Assembly: GCA_015060735.1 (NCBI GenBank)
Contig: SUXX01000001.1
Coordinates: 62,001-126,000 of the forward strand
Length of the DNA: 64,000 nt
Direction: 5' to 3'
Origin: Bacteroides sp.
GTDB lineage: Bacteria; Bacteroidota; Bacteroidia; Bacteroidales; Bacteroidaceae
Every line of letters starts with the position of its first letter. The first letter of the stretch is position 1. Below the pieces are notes generated by a model, which did no database searches, had not been told where the DNA came from, and was given only the letters and a program-made list of their open reading frames with translations. Positions 42,553-50,862 of this stretch are shown one piece after another. The position numbers and the translations under genes were made by a program.

Positions 42553-45171
42553 TTATAATCCTGCCAATTCAATCACCTTGTCAACGGCAGAAAGCAGACC
42601 TTCGGGGTTCTTGCCGCCAGCAGTTGCAAAGTGAGGGGCTCCACCGCCACCACCTTGAATCAACTTGGCAGCTTCCTTCACCAACATGCCGGCCTTCAAG
42701 CCGCCCTTCACGAGGTCTTCACTCAACATTACGGTCAACATTGGCTTGCCGTTATCCACGCTACCGATAACTACGAGCAAGCTACCCGATACTTCGCCCT
42801 TCAATTGGAAAGCGATGTCCTTGGCTACATCGGCAGTGATAGGAGCAACGGTCTTAATAACCTTTACACCGTTCATTTCCTTGGTGTTGGCTATCAATTC
42901 GTTTTTCAACGAAGCAGCCTTTTCCTTCATGAACTCTTCCACTTGCTTCTTCAAGCCAGCGTTTTCTTCGATGGACTTGCGGATAGCACTGCGGAGGTCG
43001 GGCACGTTGTTGAACAATGCCTTCAAGTCGGCCATCGTGTCTTGGAACTTGTCAATCATCTGTTCTACCTTTTCACCTGTGATGGCTTCGATACGACGAA
43101 CACCGGCAGCTACTGAGCTTTCGCTGATGATGCGTACCATACCAATCTTACCGGTAGCCTGTACGTGAGTACCGCCACAGAATTCGATGGAGTTGCCGAA
43201 TTGGATAACGCGTACTTCGTCGCCATACTTTTCACCAAACAATGCAATCGCACCGAGTTCCTTCGCCTTTTCAATCGGCAAGTTGCGGTATTCCTGCAAA
43301 GGTACGTTGGCACGAATCTTGGCATTTACTAAGTGTTCTACCTGACGAATTTCTTCATCGGTCACCTTTTGGAAGTGAGAGAAGTCAAAACGCAATGAAT
43401 CTGGTGATACCAACGAACCCTTTTGCTCAACGTGTGTACCGAGTACTTCGCGGAGTGCTTCGTCCAACAAGTGAGTACAAGAGTGGTTAGCAGCACAAGC
43501 GGCACGCTTTTCAGTATCAACACAAGCCATCATCGGAGCTTCCGGATGTTCGGGCAACTTTTTGGCAATGTGGATAGGAAGGTTGTTTTCCTTCTTGGTA
43601 TCGATGATTTCGATGGTTTCGAATTCGCTGCAAATCACACCGGTATCACCTACCTGACCACCGCTTTCGGCATAGAATGGAGTGTCGCTCAACACGATTT
43701 GGTAGAGTGTCTGGTTCTTCTGCTTCACCTGACGGTAGCGGAGGATAGAGGTCTCATATTCTGTATAATCGTAGCCCACGAAGTTGGTTTCGCCTTCGTT
43801 CAATACAATCCAGTCGCCTGTTTCTACGGCTGCTGCATTGCGGGCACGTTCCTTCTGCTTCTGCATTTCAGCCTTGAACTCTTCTTCGTTCACGGTCATG
43901 CCGTTTTCACGGAGAATCAATTCGGTCAAGTCGAGCGGGAAGCCGAATGTGTCATATAAGGTAAAGCCGTCTACACCGCTGATTTCCTTCTTGCCGGCTG
44001 CCTTGGCTTCGTTCATGGTCTTTTCCAACAAGCGGATACCGGTTTCGAGGGTACGGAGGAATGAATCTTCTTCTTCCTTGATAACCTTTTCAATCAAAGT
44101 CTGTTGAGCTTTCAATTCCGGATAAGCTTCGCCCATGTTGTCAATCAACACCGGCAACAACTTGTACATGAATGCCTGCTTCTGTCCGAGGAAGGTATAA
44201 CCGTAACGAACGGCACGACGGAGGATACGACGAATCACGTAACCGGCCTTGGCGTTGCTTGGCAACTGACCGTCAGTGATGGAGAAGGCGATGGTACGGA
44301 TGTGGTCGGCAATCACACGCATAGCCACGTCCTGTTGGGCATCCTTGCCATATTCAGTGCCGGCCATCGCTGCGATAGCCTTAATCATCGGTTGGAACAC
44401 GTCGGTGTCGTAGTTCGATGTCTTGCCCTGCATAGCCATACACAAGCGTTCGAAGCCCATACCGGTATCAATTACCTTGGCAGGAAGACCTTCGAGTGAA
44501 CCGTCAGCCTTGCGGTTGAACTGCATGAACACGAGGTTCCAGATTTCGATTACCTGTGGATGGTCGTGGTTCACCAAGTCGCGACCGCTTACCTTGGCAC
44601 GTTCTTCGGCCGAACGAAGGTCGATATGGATTTCCGAGCAAGGACCGCACGGACCTGTATCACCCATTTCCCAGAAGTTGTCCTTCTTGTTACCGTTGAT
44701 GATATGGTCTTTCGGGAGGAACTTTTCCCAATAGCCTGCTGCCTCGTTGTCACGTTCCAAGCCGTCCTCTGCACTGCCTTCGAATACAGTAGCATAAAGA
44801 TTTTCCGGGTTCAGCTTCAAAACATCTACCAAGTATTCCCAAGCCCAGCTGATGGCTTCTTCCTTGAAATAATCTCCGAACGACCAGTTGCCGAGCATTT
44901 CGAACATGGTGTGGTGGTAGGTATCGTGACCTACTTCCTCCAAGTCGTTGTGCTTACCGCTTACACGCAGACACTTCTGTGAATCCGCTACTCTCTTGTA
45001 TTTTGCCGGGGCATTGCCCAAAATGATATCCTTGAACTGGTTCATCCCTGCATTGGTGAACATAAGTGTCGGGTCATCCTTAATGACCATCGGAGCCGAA
45101 GGCACGATTTGGTGACCTTTCGACTCGAAAAAACTCTTAAAAGAATCTCTAATTTCTTTAGCTGTCATCAT
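42553..45171 (-). CDS. alaS: Alanine-tRNA ligase
   Basis: The 872-residue class II synthetase charges tRNA-Ala. The N-terminal aminoacylation domain contains the class motifs ([30 protein letters not shown]). The editing domain carries its zinc ligands in [11 protein letters not shown] and the later CGGTH. The C-terminal region (about 735-872) matches the DHHA1/C-Ala dimer domain, with [14 protein letters not shown]. Two adjacent ATGs make the start ambiguous by one codon; I keep the first, which matches the family start. It reads divergently from the M23 peptidase gene. Confidence 0.97.
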   Translation of the reverse strand: MMTAKEIRDSFKSFFESKGHQIVPSAPMVIKDDPTLMFTNAGMNQFKDIILGNAPAKYKRVADSQKCLRVSGKHNDLEEVGHDTYHHTMFEMLGNWSFGDYFKEEAISWAWEYLVDVLKLNPENLYATVFEGSAEDGLERDNEAAGYWEKFLPKDHIINGNKKDNFWEMGDTGPCGPCSEIHIDLRSAEERAKVSGRDLVNHDHPQVIEIWNLVFMQFNRKADGSLEGLPAKVIDTGMGFERLCMAMQGKTSNYDTDVFQPMIKAIAAMAGTEYGKDAQQDVAMRVIADHIRTIAFSITDGQLPSNAKAGYVIRRILRRAVRYGYTFLGQKQAFMYKLLPVLIDNMGEAYPELKAQQTLIEKVIKEEEDSFLRTLETGIRLLEKTMNEAKAAGKKEISGVDGFTLYDTFGFPLDLTELILRENGMTVNEEEFKAEMQKQKERARNAAAVETGDWIVLNEGETNFVGYDYTEYETSILRYRQVKQKNQTLYQIVLSDTPFYAESGGQVGDTGVICSEFETIEIIDTKKENNLPIHIAKKLPEHPEAPMMACVDTEKRAACAANHSCTHLLDEALREVLGTHVEQKGSLVSPDSLRFDFSHFQKVTDEEIRQVEHLVNAKIRANVPLQEYRNLPIEKAKELGAIALFGEKYGDEVRVIQFGNSIEFCGGTHVQATGKIGMVRIISESSVAAGVRRIEAITGEKVEQMIDKFQDTMADLKALFNNVPDLRSAIRKSIEENAGLKKQVEEFMKEKAASLKNELIANTKEMNGVKVIKTVAPITADVAKDIAFQLKGEVSGSLLVVIGSVDNGKPMLTVMLSEDLVKGGLKAGMLVKEAAKLIQGGGGGAPHFATAGGKNPEGLLSAVDKVIELAGL

Positions 45172-45209
45172 TGCTATATAGTCTTGTAGTTAATATTCTC
45201 GAAAATGAT

Positions 45210-45239
45210 TTGCAAAGATAATTGGTTTTATTAATTTTG
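45210..45239 (+). promoter_or_regulatory. Promoter for M23 peptidase gene
   Basis: TTG (45210-45212), 19 bases, TAATTTTG (45232-45239). Its -33 box directly abuts the alaS -7 box on the other strand. Confidence 0.62.
45213..45220 (-). promoter_or_regulatory. -7 box for alaS
   Basis: TATCTTTG on the minus strand, 41 bases from the alaS start. It overlaps the spacer of the divergent M23 promoter. Confidence 0.55.
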
Positions 45240-45302
45240 TCGCTAAGAAAAGTGCAAAAACTTGAGATGTTGTGCATTAAAAACCTGAAAAAGTAGAAAT
45301 CG

Positions 45303-46271
45303 ATGCGTAAAGTATACTACATATATAATCCGAAAACACGTACGTACGACCGGGTGTATCCTACATTTCGCGACCGGGTGTTGAATGTGATGAAACGATT
45401 GTTTGTCGGTATGGGCTTCGGAGCGGGTAGCTTTATCCTTTTGCTCTGGATTTTTGGTTCTCCATCCGAAAAAGAACTTCGTATAGAGAATTCCCGTTTG
45501 TTGGCTCAGTATAATGTGTTGTCCCATCGTTTGGATGAAGCGTTAAATGTGATGCAGGGCATCCAGCAACGTGATGACAATTTGTATCGGGTGGTGTTAC
45601 AGGCCGACCCTGTGGCCGATGCTGTTCGCAAGGCGGGATATGGGGGGACTAACCGTTATGAAGAATTGATGGACCTGGCCAATGCCGATTTGGTGGTAAA
45701 TACCACTCAAAAGATGGACATGTTGAATCGTCAGCTCTATATTCAATCCAAATCGTTTGATGAGGTGGTCGATTTGTTTAAGAATCATGATGAAATGCTG
45801 AAATGTATTCCTGCCATTCAACCGGTGTCGAATAAAAACTTAAAGCAAACAGCATCAGGATATGGATTGCGTATTGACCCTATTTATAAAACGACAAAGT
45901 TTCATTCCGGCATGGATTTCTCGGCCAATATAGGTACTCCGGTTTATGCTACGGGCGACGGAAAAGTGATTAAGGCAGGTTGGGAGAGTGGATATGGAAA
46001 AGTGATTAAGATTGACCATGGTTTTGGATATGTAACCTGGTATGCTCACCTGAATGATTATAAGGTGAGGGTAGGGCAGAAGGTAGTACGCGGTGAAGTG
46101 ATTGGTGAAGTTGGTAATACAGGTAAGAGTACAGGTCCGCATCTTCATTACGAAGTTCATGTGAAGGGAAAGGTCGTAAATCCGGTAAACTATTACTTTA
46201 TGGATTTAAGTGCTGAAGATTATGACAAGATGATCGAAATTGCAGCAAACCATGGTAAGGTATTTGACTAA
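45303..46271 (+). CDS. M23 family zinc metallopeptidase (LytM-like)
   Basis: The 322-residue protein has one N-terminal membrane helix (about 36-51), a coiled-coil-prone linker (about 55-160) and a C-terminal LytM domain (about 185-300). The zinc ligands H201 and D205 (FHSGMDF) and H282, with H249 and H280 as catalytic residues (WYAHL, GPHLHYEV), are all present, so the peptidase should be active on peptidoglycan cross-bridges, unlike degenerate EnvC/NlpD types. It is followed 12 bases later by the MerR gene. Anchoring and the coiled linker place it in the periplasm. Confidence 0.93.
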   Translation: MRKVYYIYNPKTRTYDRVYPTFRDRVLNVMKRLFVGMGFGAGSFILLLWIFGSPSEKELRIENSRLLAQYNVLSHRLDEALNVMQGIQQRDDNLYRVVLQADPVADAVRKAGYGGTNRYEELMDLANADLVVNTTQKMDMLNRQLYIQSKSFDEVVDLFKNHDEMLKCIPAIQPVSNKNLKQTASGYGLRIDPIYKTTKFHSGMDFSANIGTPVYATGDGKVIKAGWESGYGKVIKIDHGFGYVTWYAHLNDYKVRVGQKVVRGEVIGEVGNTGKSTGPHLHYEVHVKGKVVNPVNYYFMDLSAEDYDKMIEIAANHGKVFD

Positions 46272-46283
46272 GAAAAAGAAAGT

Positions 46284-46631
46284 ATGGCATATAATCCGAA
46301 TAAAGAACTGAAATTATATTATTCCATTGGTGAAGTGGCAAGAATGTTCAATGTGAACGAATCTCTGTTGCGTTATTGGGAAAAGGAGTTTCCTATCATA
46401 GCTCCTCGTAAAGCCGGTGGAAACATCCGTCAATATCGGCAGGAGGATATTGACAATATTCGGTTAATTTATCATCTGGTGAAAGAAAAGGGTTTGACGC
46501 TTCAAGGAGCCAAACAACGCTTGAAAGTAAACAAAGAAAAGGTTGTACAGACAAGCGAAGTAGTGGATCGCTTGAAACAAATTCGTGAAGAACTGATGAC
46601 CTTACGTCGGAGTCTGGACTATTTGACATGA
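46284..46631 (+). CDS. MerR family transcriptional regulator
   Basis: The 115-residue protein has a MerR winged helix-turn-helix at about 8-80 (YSIGEVARMFNVNESLLRYWEKEF, then GNIRQYRQEDIDNIRLI) and a C-terminal coiled-coil dimer helix (about 88-112). There is no effector domain, so it resembles the small MlrA/SoxR-truncated type seen next to M23 peptidases in Bacteroidetes. It is co-oriented with the peptidase gene 12 bases upstream and may regulate it or act elsewhere. Confidence 0.88.
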   Translation: MAYNPNKELKLYYSIGEVARMFNVNESLLRYWEKEFPIIAPRKAGGNIRQYRQEDIDNIRLIYHLVKEKGLTLQGAKQRLKVNKEKVVQTSEVVDRLKQIREELMTLRRSLDYLT

Positions 46632-46653
46632 AAATTTCTGAAACTCTTTAAAA

Positions 46654-46799
46654 TTAGTTTTTTAGAACTCTTTTTACTTCCTCTCTCATCTCCCGGATGG
46701 CAGTAAAATGTATCATCCCTCATGCCATCGGCCAATAAATCGTTCAATCGCCAGTACGCAGCCCAGCAACAGGATATGTCTCAGGTTCTTCATGTTCAT
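46654..46799 (-). pseudogene. Remnant of a small membrane-protein gene (frameshifted)
   Basis: On the minus strand an ATG overlapping the signal-peptidase stop (ATGA) opens MNMKNLRHILLLGCVLAIER and continues FIGRWHEG before a stop at 46713. In another frame MIHFTAIREMREEVKRVLKN runs to a TAA at 46654-46656. Joined by one frameshift they give a protein of about 45 residues with one membrane helix. The REMREEVK ending also occurs at 24314-24334 behind the truncated signal peptidase of island A, which suggests both islands once held this gene. Confidence 0.45.
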
Positions 46800-46885
46800 T
46801 CTATCTTTTTAAACACACGTTCCCAACGGATTTCGTCGGTTGTCGGGTCGATGGATTTCCAGATATGGGTAGCCCCCCCAATAAC
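46796..46885 (-). pseudogene. Type I signal peptidase, 3' remnant
   Basis: The minus strand reads VIGGATHIWKSIDPTTDEIR and then WERVFKKIE before TGA. This lines up with the C-terminus of LepB after box E (VGRATAIWMSFD in E. coli). Nothing upstream of about 46888 continues the gene; the sequence there is AT-rich up to the stop of the lipoprotein gene at 46968. Only about 29 codons survive, so it is a fragment. Its 5' counterpart type occurs at 24097. The remaining bases between 46632 and 46967 show no other gene. Confidence 0.65.
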
Positions 46886-46967
46886 CAATAGAAAAATATA
46901 TTTTATGTTTACAAATTTAATAAACCACTACGTTTAACATCATGAATTGGATAAAGACGGGTATCGT

Positions 46968-48059
46968 TTAGTTCTTCTTCATCACCTCAGCCACCGTATC
47001 AATCATACCCTGGCCACGAAGGTCTCGTTTTAAAATAGTACCATCAGGAGCAAATAGGATAATGTGCGGAATACCATCCACTCCATACGAATCTGTTACT
47101 TCCATCCCCTCAACATTAACGATTTGAGGCCATACAATACCTTCTTCTTCAACAGCCTTTTTCAAGTTTTCCTTCTTATCCCAAACAAAAAGGCCTAATA
47201 CCGTTAAGCCTTTGCCCTTGTATTGGTTATGCAATTTAAGCAAATACGGGATTTCACCTTTACAGGGACCACACCAACTTGCCCACATATCCAAAAGCAC
47301 ATAGTTCCCTTTGCCTATATAATCGGACAAAGCCACAGGATTTCCATCCGCATCCACTCCCTTAATGTCAATAAAAGGCATTCCTTCTGAGGTCTTATTT
47401 AAAGCTTCCAAACGCTTAATTGTAGCTTGTACACTTTTTTGCGATTTCAGCCAAGGACCAAATGTAGACATAATTTGCAACTGGGTATTTGTATCTAGCC
47501 ATCTCATGGAATAAGAATGTACTTGTGAGTAACCTACGACATCGTTGTTATGAAGATTGTAAATTCCCTTACAACGGGCAAGTAAATTAGCCTTAACTTC
47601 ATTCATGAATTTTTTCATCGCCTCACGAGCCTCTATGTCATCCGAGTATTGCTTCCTTATTTCCTCTTGCTTCTGACGAACATACTTCAGAATACTATCT
47701 TCCTCTTGACAAATTCGTCGAAGTTCATCATTCAACGATGTGCCGGAAGGACTAATGTGTTCCTTCAAGTTTACCTTAATATCACCACGTTCAAGAATTA
47801 AGATGGAAAAATCCGAATAGCTCACATCAACTCGGCAATATGAAGCCGTATCGACTTTACCCCTAAACACAAATTGTTTTCCTTCAACGAAGGTACTATC
47901 TATGTATTTATTGTCATCCAAACGCATGATGTAGATCTTCTTTCCATGATGCGTTGAATCATCCAACTCACCGGTTACGGTGTATAAGTTTGATTGCTTC
48001 GAAGGTTGGCAAGCACATAACATGGCCAATGTTAGAACAAAAAAATGAATACTTTTCAT
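46968..48059 (-). CDS. DUF4369-type TlpA-like thioredoxin lipoprotein
   Basis: The 363-residue lipoprotein (signal MKSIHFFVLTLAMLCAC, lipidated Cys about 17) has an N-terminal DUF4369-like beta domain (about 25-105), a helical linker (about 110-215) and a C-terminal AhpC/TSA-TlpA thioredoxin fold. The redox pair C263-C266 lies in MWASWCGPCKGEIP. It should act as a periplasm-facing thiol-disulfide reductase. It is the only intact gene behind cassette B, whose promoter ends about 46 bases upstream, and it is followed by the signal-peptidase remnant. Confidence 0.87.
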   Translation of the reverse strand: MKSIHFFVLTLAMLCACQPSKQSNLYTVTGELDDSTHHGKKIYIMRLDDNKYIDSTFVEGKQFVFRGKVDTASYCRVDVSYSDFSILILERGDIKVNLKEHISPSGTSLNDELRRICQEEDSILKYVRQKQEEIRKQYSDDIEAREAMKKFMNEVKANLLARCKGIYNLHNNDVVGYSQVHSYSMRWLDTNTQLQIMSTFGPWLKSQKSVQATIKRLEALNKTSEGMPFIDIKGVDADGNPVALSDYIGKGNYVLLDMWASWCGPCKGEIPYLLKLHNQYKGKGLTVLGLFVWDKKENLKKAVEEEGIVWPQIVNVEGMEVTDSYGVDGIPHIILFAPDGTILKRDLRGQGMIDTVAEVMKKN

Positions 48060-48105
48060 CTTTATATAATTAGGTGTTTAGTTTATTTTATTTAATTCTT
48101 AGATG

Positions 48106-48135
48106 CAAATGTAATGAAAAATCATACTCCATCAA
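48106..48135 (-). promoter_or_regulatory. Promoter at the end of cassette B
   Basis: On the minus strand TTG (plus 48133-48135), 19 bases, TACATTTG (plus 48106-48113). It drives the thioredoxin-fold lipoprotein gene. Confidence 0.75.
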
Positions 48136-48235
48136 ACGCGTCAAGACGTTTTTTTAAAACATGAAGGCGTTTTTTAAAAATGCCTTGGTGTTTGAGGCAA
48201 AACGCCAAGGGGTTTTGAGGCAAATGCCTTGGTGT
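48136..48235 (-). repeat. ~22-nt degenerate units in cassette B
   Basis: On the plus strand ACATGAAGGCGTTTTTTAAA, then ATGCCTTGGTGTTTGAGGCAA, AACGCCAAGGGGTTTTGAGGC and AAATGCCTTGG follow at 21-23 base steps. The core pairs AAGG with neighbouring CCTT, so several alternative hairpins are possible. Cassette A shows the same units with different T-run lengths. Confidence 0.6.
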
Positions 48236-48412
48236 CTCACCTTGTTCTTGGAATTCGTTGAAAATCTGCAAAATCTGCAATGAGTGTATAAGTGTTTGGC
48301 TATTAGGACGTTGATGTGGCAGATCTAGTGCAACGTGGCAGATTATCTGCCACCGTATCTTGCTGAATATTTGGATGTTACAGGTCGGTTGCAGATGTTG
48401 CAGTTGTGATTG

Positions 48413-48453
48413 AAAAATCATGCTAGAAGACGGGGCGTGGTCTTCTAGCATGA
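48413..48453 (-). terminator. Terminator hairpin in cassette B
   Basis: The same perfect 14-bp stem as in cassette A (TCATGCTAGAAGAC / GTCTTCTAGCATGA) followed on the minus strand by TTTTT. It is placed to end rel transcription. Confidence 0.78.
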
Positions 48454-48497
48454 CGAAGCCCCGTCATCTATAATGACGAGGCTTCGACAAATATATC

Positions 48498-50771
48498 TTA
48501 AGGTCTGTCCTCGAATTTCTCTACGCGGGTAACGACTTTCATTTCATCAATCTTCCGTAAGTTGGCGATAATGGTCTTGACATCGTCTACATCGTGTACG
48601 TACAGTTGGATGTGGCCTTCAAAGAGTCCGTCGGTGGTTTCAATGAAAATCTTCCGGATGTTGACATTCAATTGTTCAGTAACAATGTCGGCTACCTGAT
48701 GAAGGATACCCATCGCATCGATACCTTGGATGTAGAGGTTGACAGGGAAGTCTAAAGCCTTGCCTGTTTCCCACTGTGCGGCAAGAATACGGTTGCCAAA
48801 GCTGGTTTTCAACTTGGCCGCAATCGGGCATTGTCTCTTGTGGATAATGATACGTTCATTTTCGTCACGGTATCCTAAAACATCATCTCCCGGGATAGGC
48901 TTACAACAATCGGCTATGATAAAGTCCTTTTGGATAGCTTCGGGGGTTAGTTTTAGAATCTTCTTGCTGTCAATTTTTGAAGCAGGAGTTCTAGAAGTCG
49001 ATTTTTCTTTCTCTTTGTCTGATTTGTTCCCACCGAAAGAGAATGGTATGATTTTTTTCCAATTATTGGCAACCGTTTTCTTTATTCTCAATTCATTTAA
49101 ATCGGCCTCACCTAATGTGATTGTCTTGAAGCCGATAGATGAAAAAAGTTCCTCCGGTGATTTCAATTCGTGTAACACACACAGTTTGTGTACGTTTTCG
49201 TCATTGAATTCAATTTCAGCGTCTTTAAGGAAATCCTGAAGTTTGTCTTCCCCTTTTTGTTGCATGCTGCGTTGTTCACGCTTCAAGATGGCTAAAATCT
49301 TGGCTTTAGCCTTGGCGGTTGTTGCAAAATTAATCCACGAAGGTTGTACGCGTTGCGATTTGGATGTCAAGATTTCTACCTGGTCACCACTCTTTAATTT
49401 GTGACTTAACGGTACGAGTTTGTGGTTTACCTTTGCACCGATGCAATGGCTTCCGAGGAATGTATGTATGGAGAAGGCAAAGTCCAATGCCGTACAGTTC
49501 TGTGGCATAGTCTTGATTTCTCCCTTAGGTGTGAAAATGAATATTTCGGATGCAAACAAGTTCAGTTTGATGGTGTCAAGGAAATCGATGGCGTCCGGTT
49601 GAGGGTCGTCCAAAATTTCTTTGATGGTATGCAGCCATTTTTCCAGTTCGCCTTCATCTTCATGGCTCGGACCGTCCTTATATTTCCAGTGGGCTGCAAA
49701 ACCTTGCTCTGCGATGTCGTTCATGCGTTCGCTTCGGATTTGTACCTCGATCCATTGCCCCTTGTTACTCATTAAGGTGACATGAAGGGCTTGATAACCA
49801 TTAGATTTCGGATGGTTCACCCAGTCGCGAAGTCGGTCGGGGTGTGGCCTGTAAATCTTGGAAATGGTCACATAGATGCCGAAACATTCATTCGATTCTT
49901 CTTCCAAATCTTTCGGGTCGAAGATAATGCGTACGGCCAAAATATCATAGATTTCCTCGAAAGGAATGTGCTTGGTCTGCATCTTGTTCCATATAGAATA
50001 TGGGGATTTGACACGGGCCATGATACGATATTTGATACCCATCTTATCCAACTTTTCGCGGATAGGAGCCGTGAATTCGTTGAAAAGTTCTTCACGCTCT
50101 TCTTTGCTTTCCTTCAGCATATCCTCGATTCGGGCATATTCTTCCGGGTGTTCGTACTTGAAACTGAGGTCTTCGAGTTCGGTCTTGATTTTGTTGAGGC
50201 CCAGACGATGAGCCAAAGGAGCATAGATATACAGGGTTTCGCCCGCAATTTTATATTGTTTGTTCGGGAGCATCGAACCCAAAGTACGCATGTTGTGCAA
50301 GCGGTCGGCTATCTTGATTAGAATGACACGGATGTCGTCATTCATCGTCAAGAGCAGTTTCTTGAAGTTTTCGGCTTGAGCAGAAGCACGGTCGCCAAAG
50401 ATACCTCCGGAGATTTTGGTCAGCCCATCGACGATTTGTGCAATCTTAGGGCCAAAAAGATTTTCAATGTCCTCTACGGTATAGTCAGTATCTTCTACAA
50501 CATCGTGCAAAAGGGCTGCACAAATGGATGTTGAACCCAAACCAATTTCAGAACAGGCGATTTGGGCTACGGCAATAGGGTGCATGATGTAAGGCTCCCC
50601 GGAACGGCGTTTTACCCCCTTGTGTGCCTGCTTGGCAAAGTTAAATGCTTTGGTGATGATTTCAACTTTTCTTCGATGTTTACTTGTCAGATAACTTTCC
50701 AAAAGTTGCTGAAACCCTTGGCTTATCATTTCCTCATCTTCTTGCTCTTGTCTATGCTTTTCATCGGTCAT
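48498..50771 (-). CDS. rel: Bifunctional (p)ppGpp synthetase/hydrolase
   Basis: Starting at the ATG at 50771 the protein has 757 residues and the full RelA/SpoT layout. The hydrolase domain holds HDVVED (89-94), intact, so it can degrade (p)ppGpp; the synthetase domain is near 230-370 (RDWVNHPKSNGYQALHV). TGS (about 400-460) and a C-terminal ACT domain (about 680-757) sense ribosome state. An ATG 18 codons earlier coincides with the promoter -33 box and is rejected. The gene has its own promoter behind the par operon and ends at the border of cassette B. Confidence 0.96.
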   Translation of the reverse strand: MTDEKHRQEQEDEEMISQGFQQLLESYLTSKHRRKVEIITKAFNFAKQAHKGVKRRSGEPYIMHPIAVAQIACSEIGLGSTSICAALLHDVVEDTDYTVEDIENLFGPKIAQIVDGLTKISGGIFGDRASAQAENFKKLLLTMNDDIRVILIKIADRLHNMRTLGSMLPNKQYKIAGETLYIYAPLAHRLGLNKIKTELEDLSFKYEHPEEYARIEDMLKESKEEREELFNEFTAPIREKLDKMGIKYRIMARVKSPYSIWNKMQTKHIPFEEIYDILAVRIIFDPKDLEEESNECFGIYVTISKIYRPHPDRLRDWVNHPKSNGYQALHVTLMSNKGQWIEVQIRSERMNDIAEQGFAAHWKYKDGPSHEDEGELEKWLHTIKEILDDPQPDAIDFLDTIKLNLFASEIFIFTPKGEIKTMPQNCTALDFAFSIHTFLGSHCIGAKVNHKLVPLSHKLKSGDQVEILTSKSQRVQPSWINFATTAKAKAKILAILKREQRSMQQKGEDKLQDFLKDAEIEFNDENVHKLCVLHELKSPEELFSSIGFKTITLGEADLNELRIKKTVANNWKKIIPFSFGGNKSDKEKEKSTSRTPASKIDSKKILKLTPEAIQKDFIIADCCKPIPGDDVLGYRDENERIIIHKRQCPIAAKLKTSFGNRILAAQWETGKALDFPVNLYIQGIDAMGILHQVADIVTEQLNVNIRKIFIETTDGLFEGHIQLYVHDVDDVKTIIANLRKIDEMKVVTRVEKFEDRP

Positions 50772-50795
50772 AATGCTTCCTAATTTTCTTTCTTG

Positions 50796-50825
50796 CAAAA
50801 ATAGACAAAAAAGATACTTATGCAA
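50796..50825 (-). promoter_or_regulatory. Promoter for rel
   Basis: On the minus strand TTG (plus 50823-50825), 19 bases, TATTTTTG (plus 50796-50803), 24 bases from the chosen start. Confidence 0.66.
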
Positions 50826-50862
50826 GCATTTAATGGGGTCTATTTACAAAAAACATGTTTTA

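Larger units (their letters stand above)
48106..48502 (-). repeat. Cassette B: inverted copy of cassette A
   Basis: Reverse-complemented, this matches 21614-22010 along its whole length with scattered substitutions and small indels (for instance one extra C near plus 48345 and different lengths of T-runs). All parts are kept in order: hairpin 1 (48454-48466 with 48474-48486), terminator hairpin (48413-48453), ATCTGC array (48263-48403), ~22-nt units (48136-48235) and promoter (48106-48135). The rel stop codon lies in the first bases of the cassette, so its boundary coincides with a gene end just as for cassette A. Confidence 0.9.

Noticed and set aside
46722..46937. 71-codon plus-strand frame after the MerR gene
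   Set aside because: It is antisense to the signal-peptidase and small-gene remnants, which give recognisable protein on the minus strand.
48136..48235. ~22-nt repeats considered as a CRISPR array
   Set aside because: Units adjoin without unique spacers, are degenerate, and no cas genes are present.
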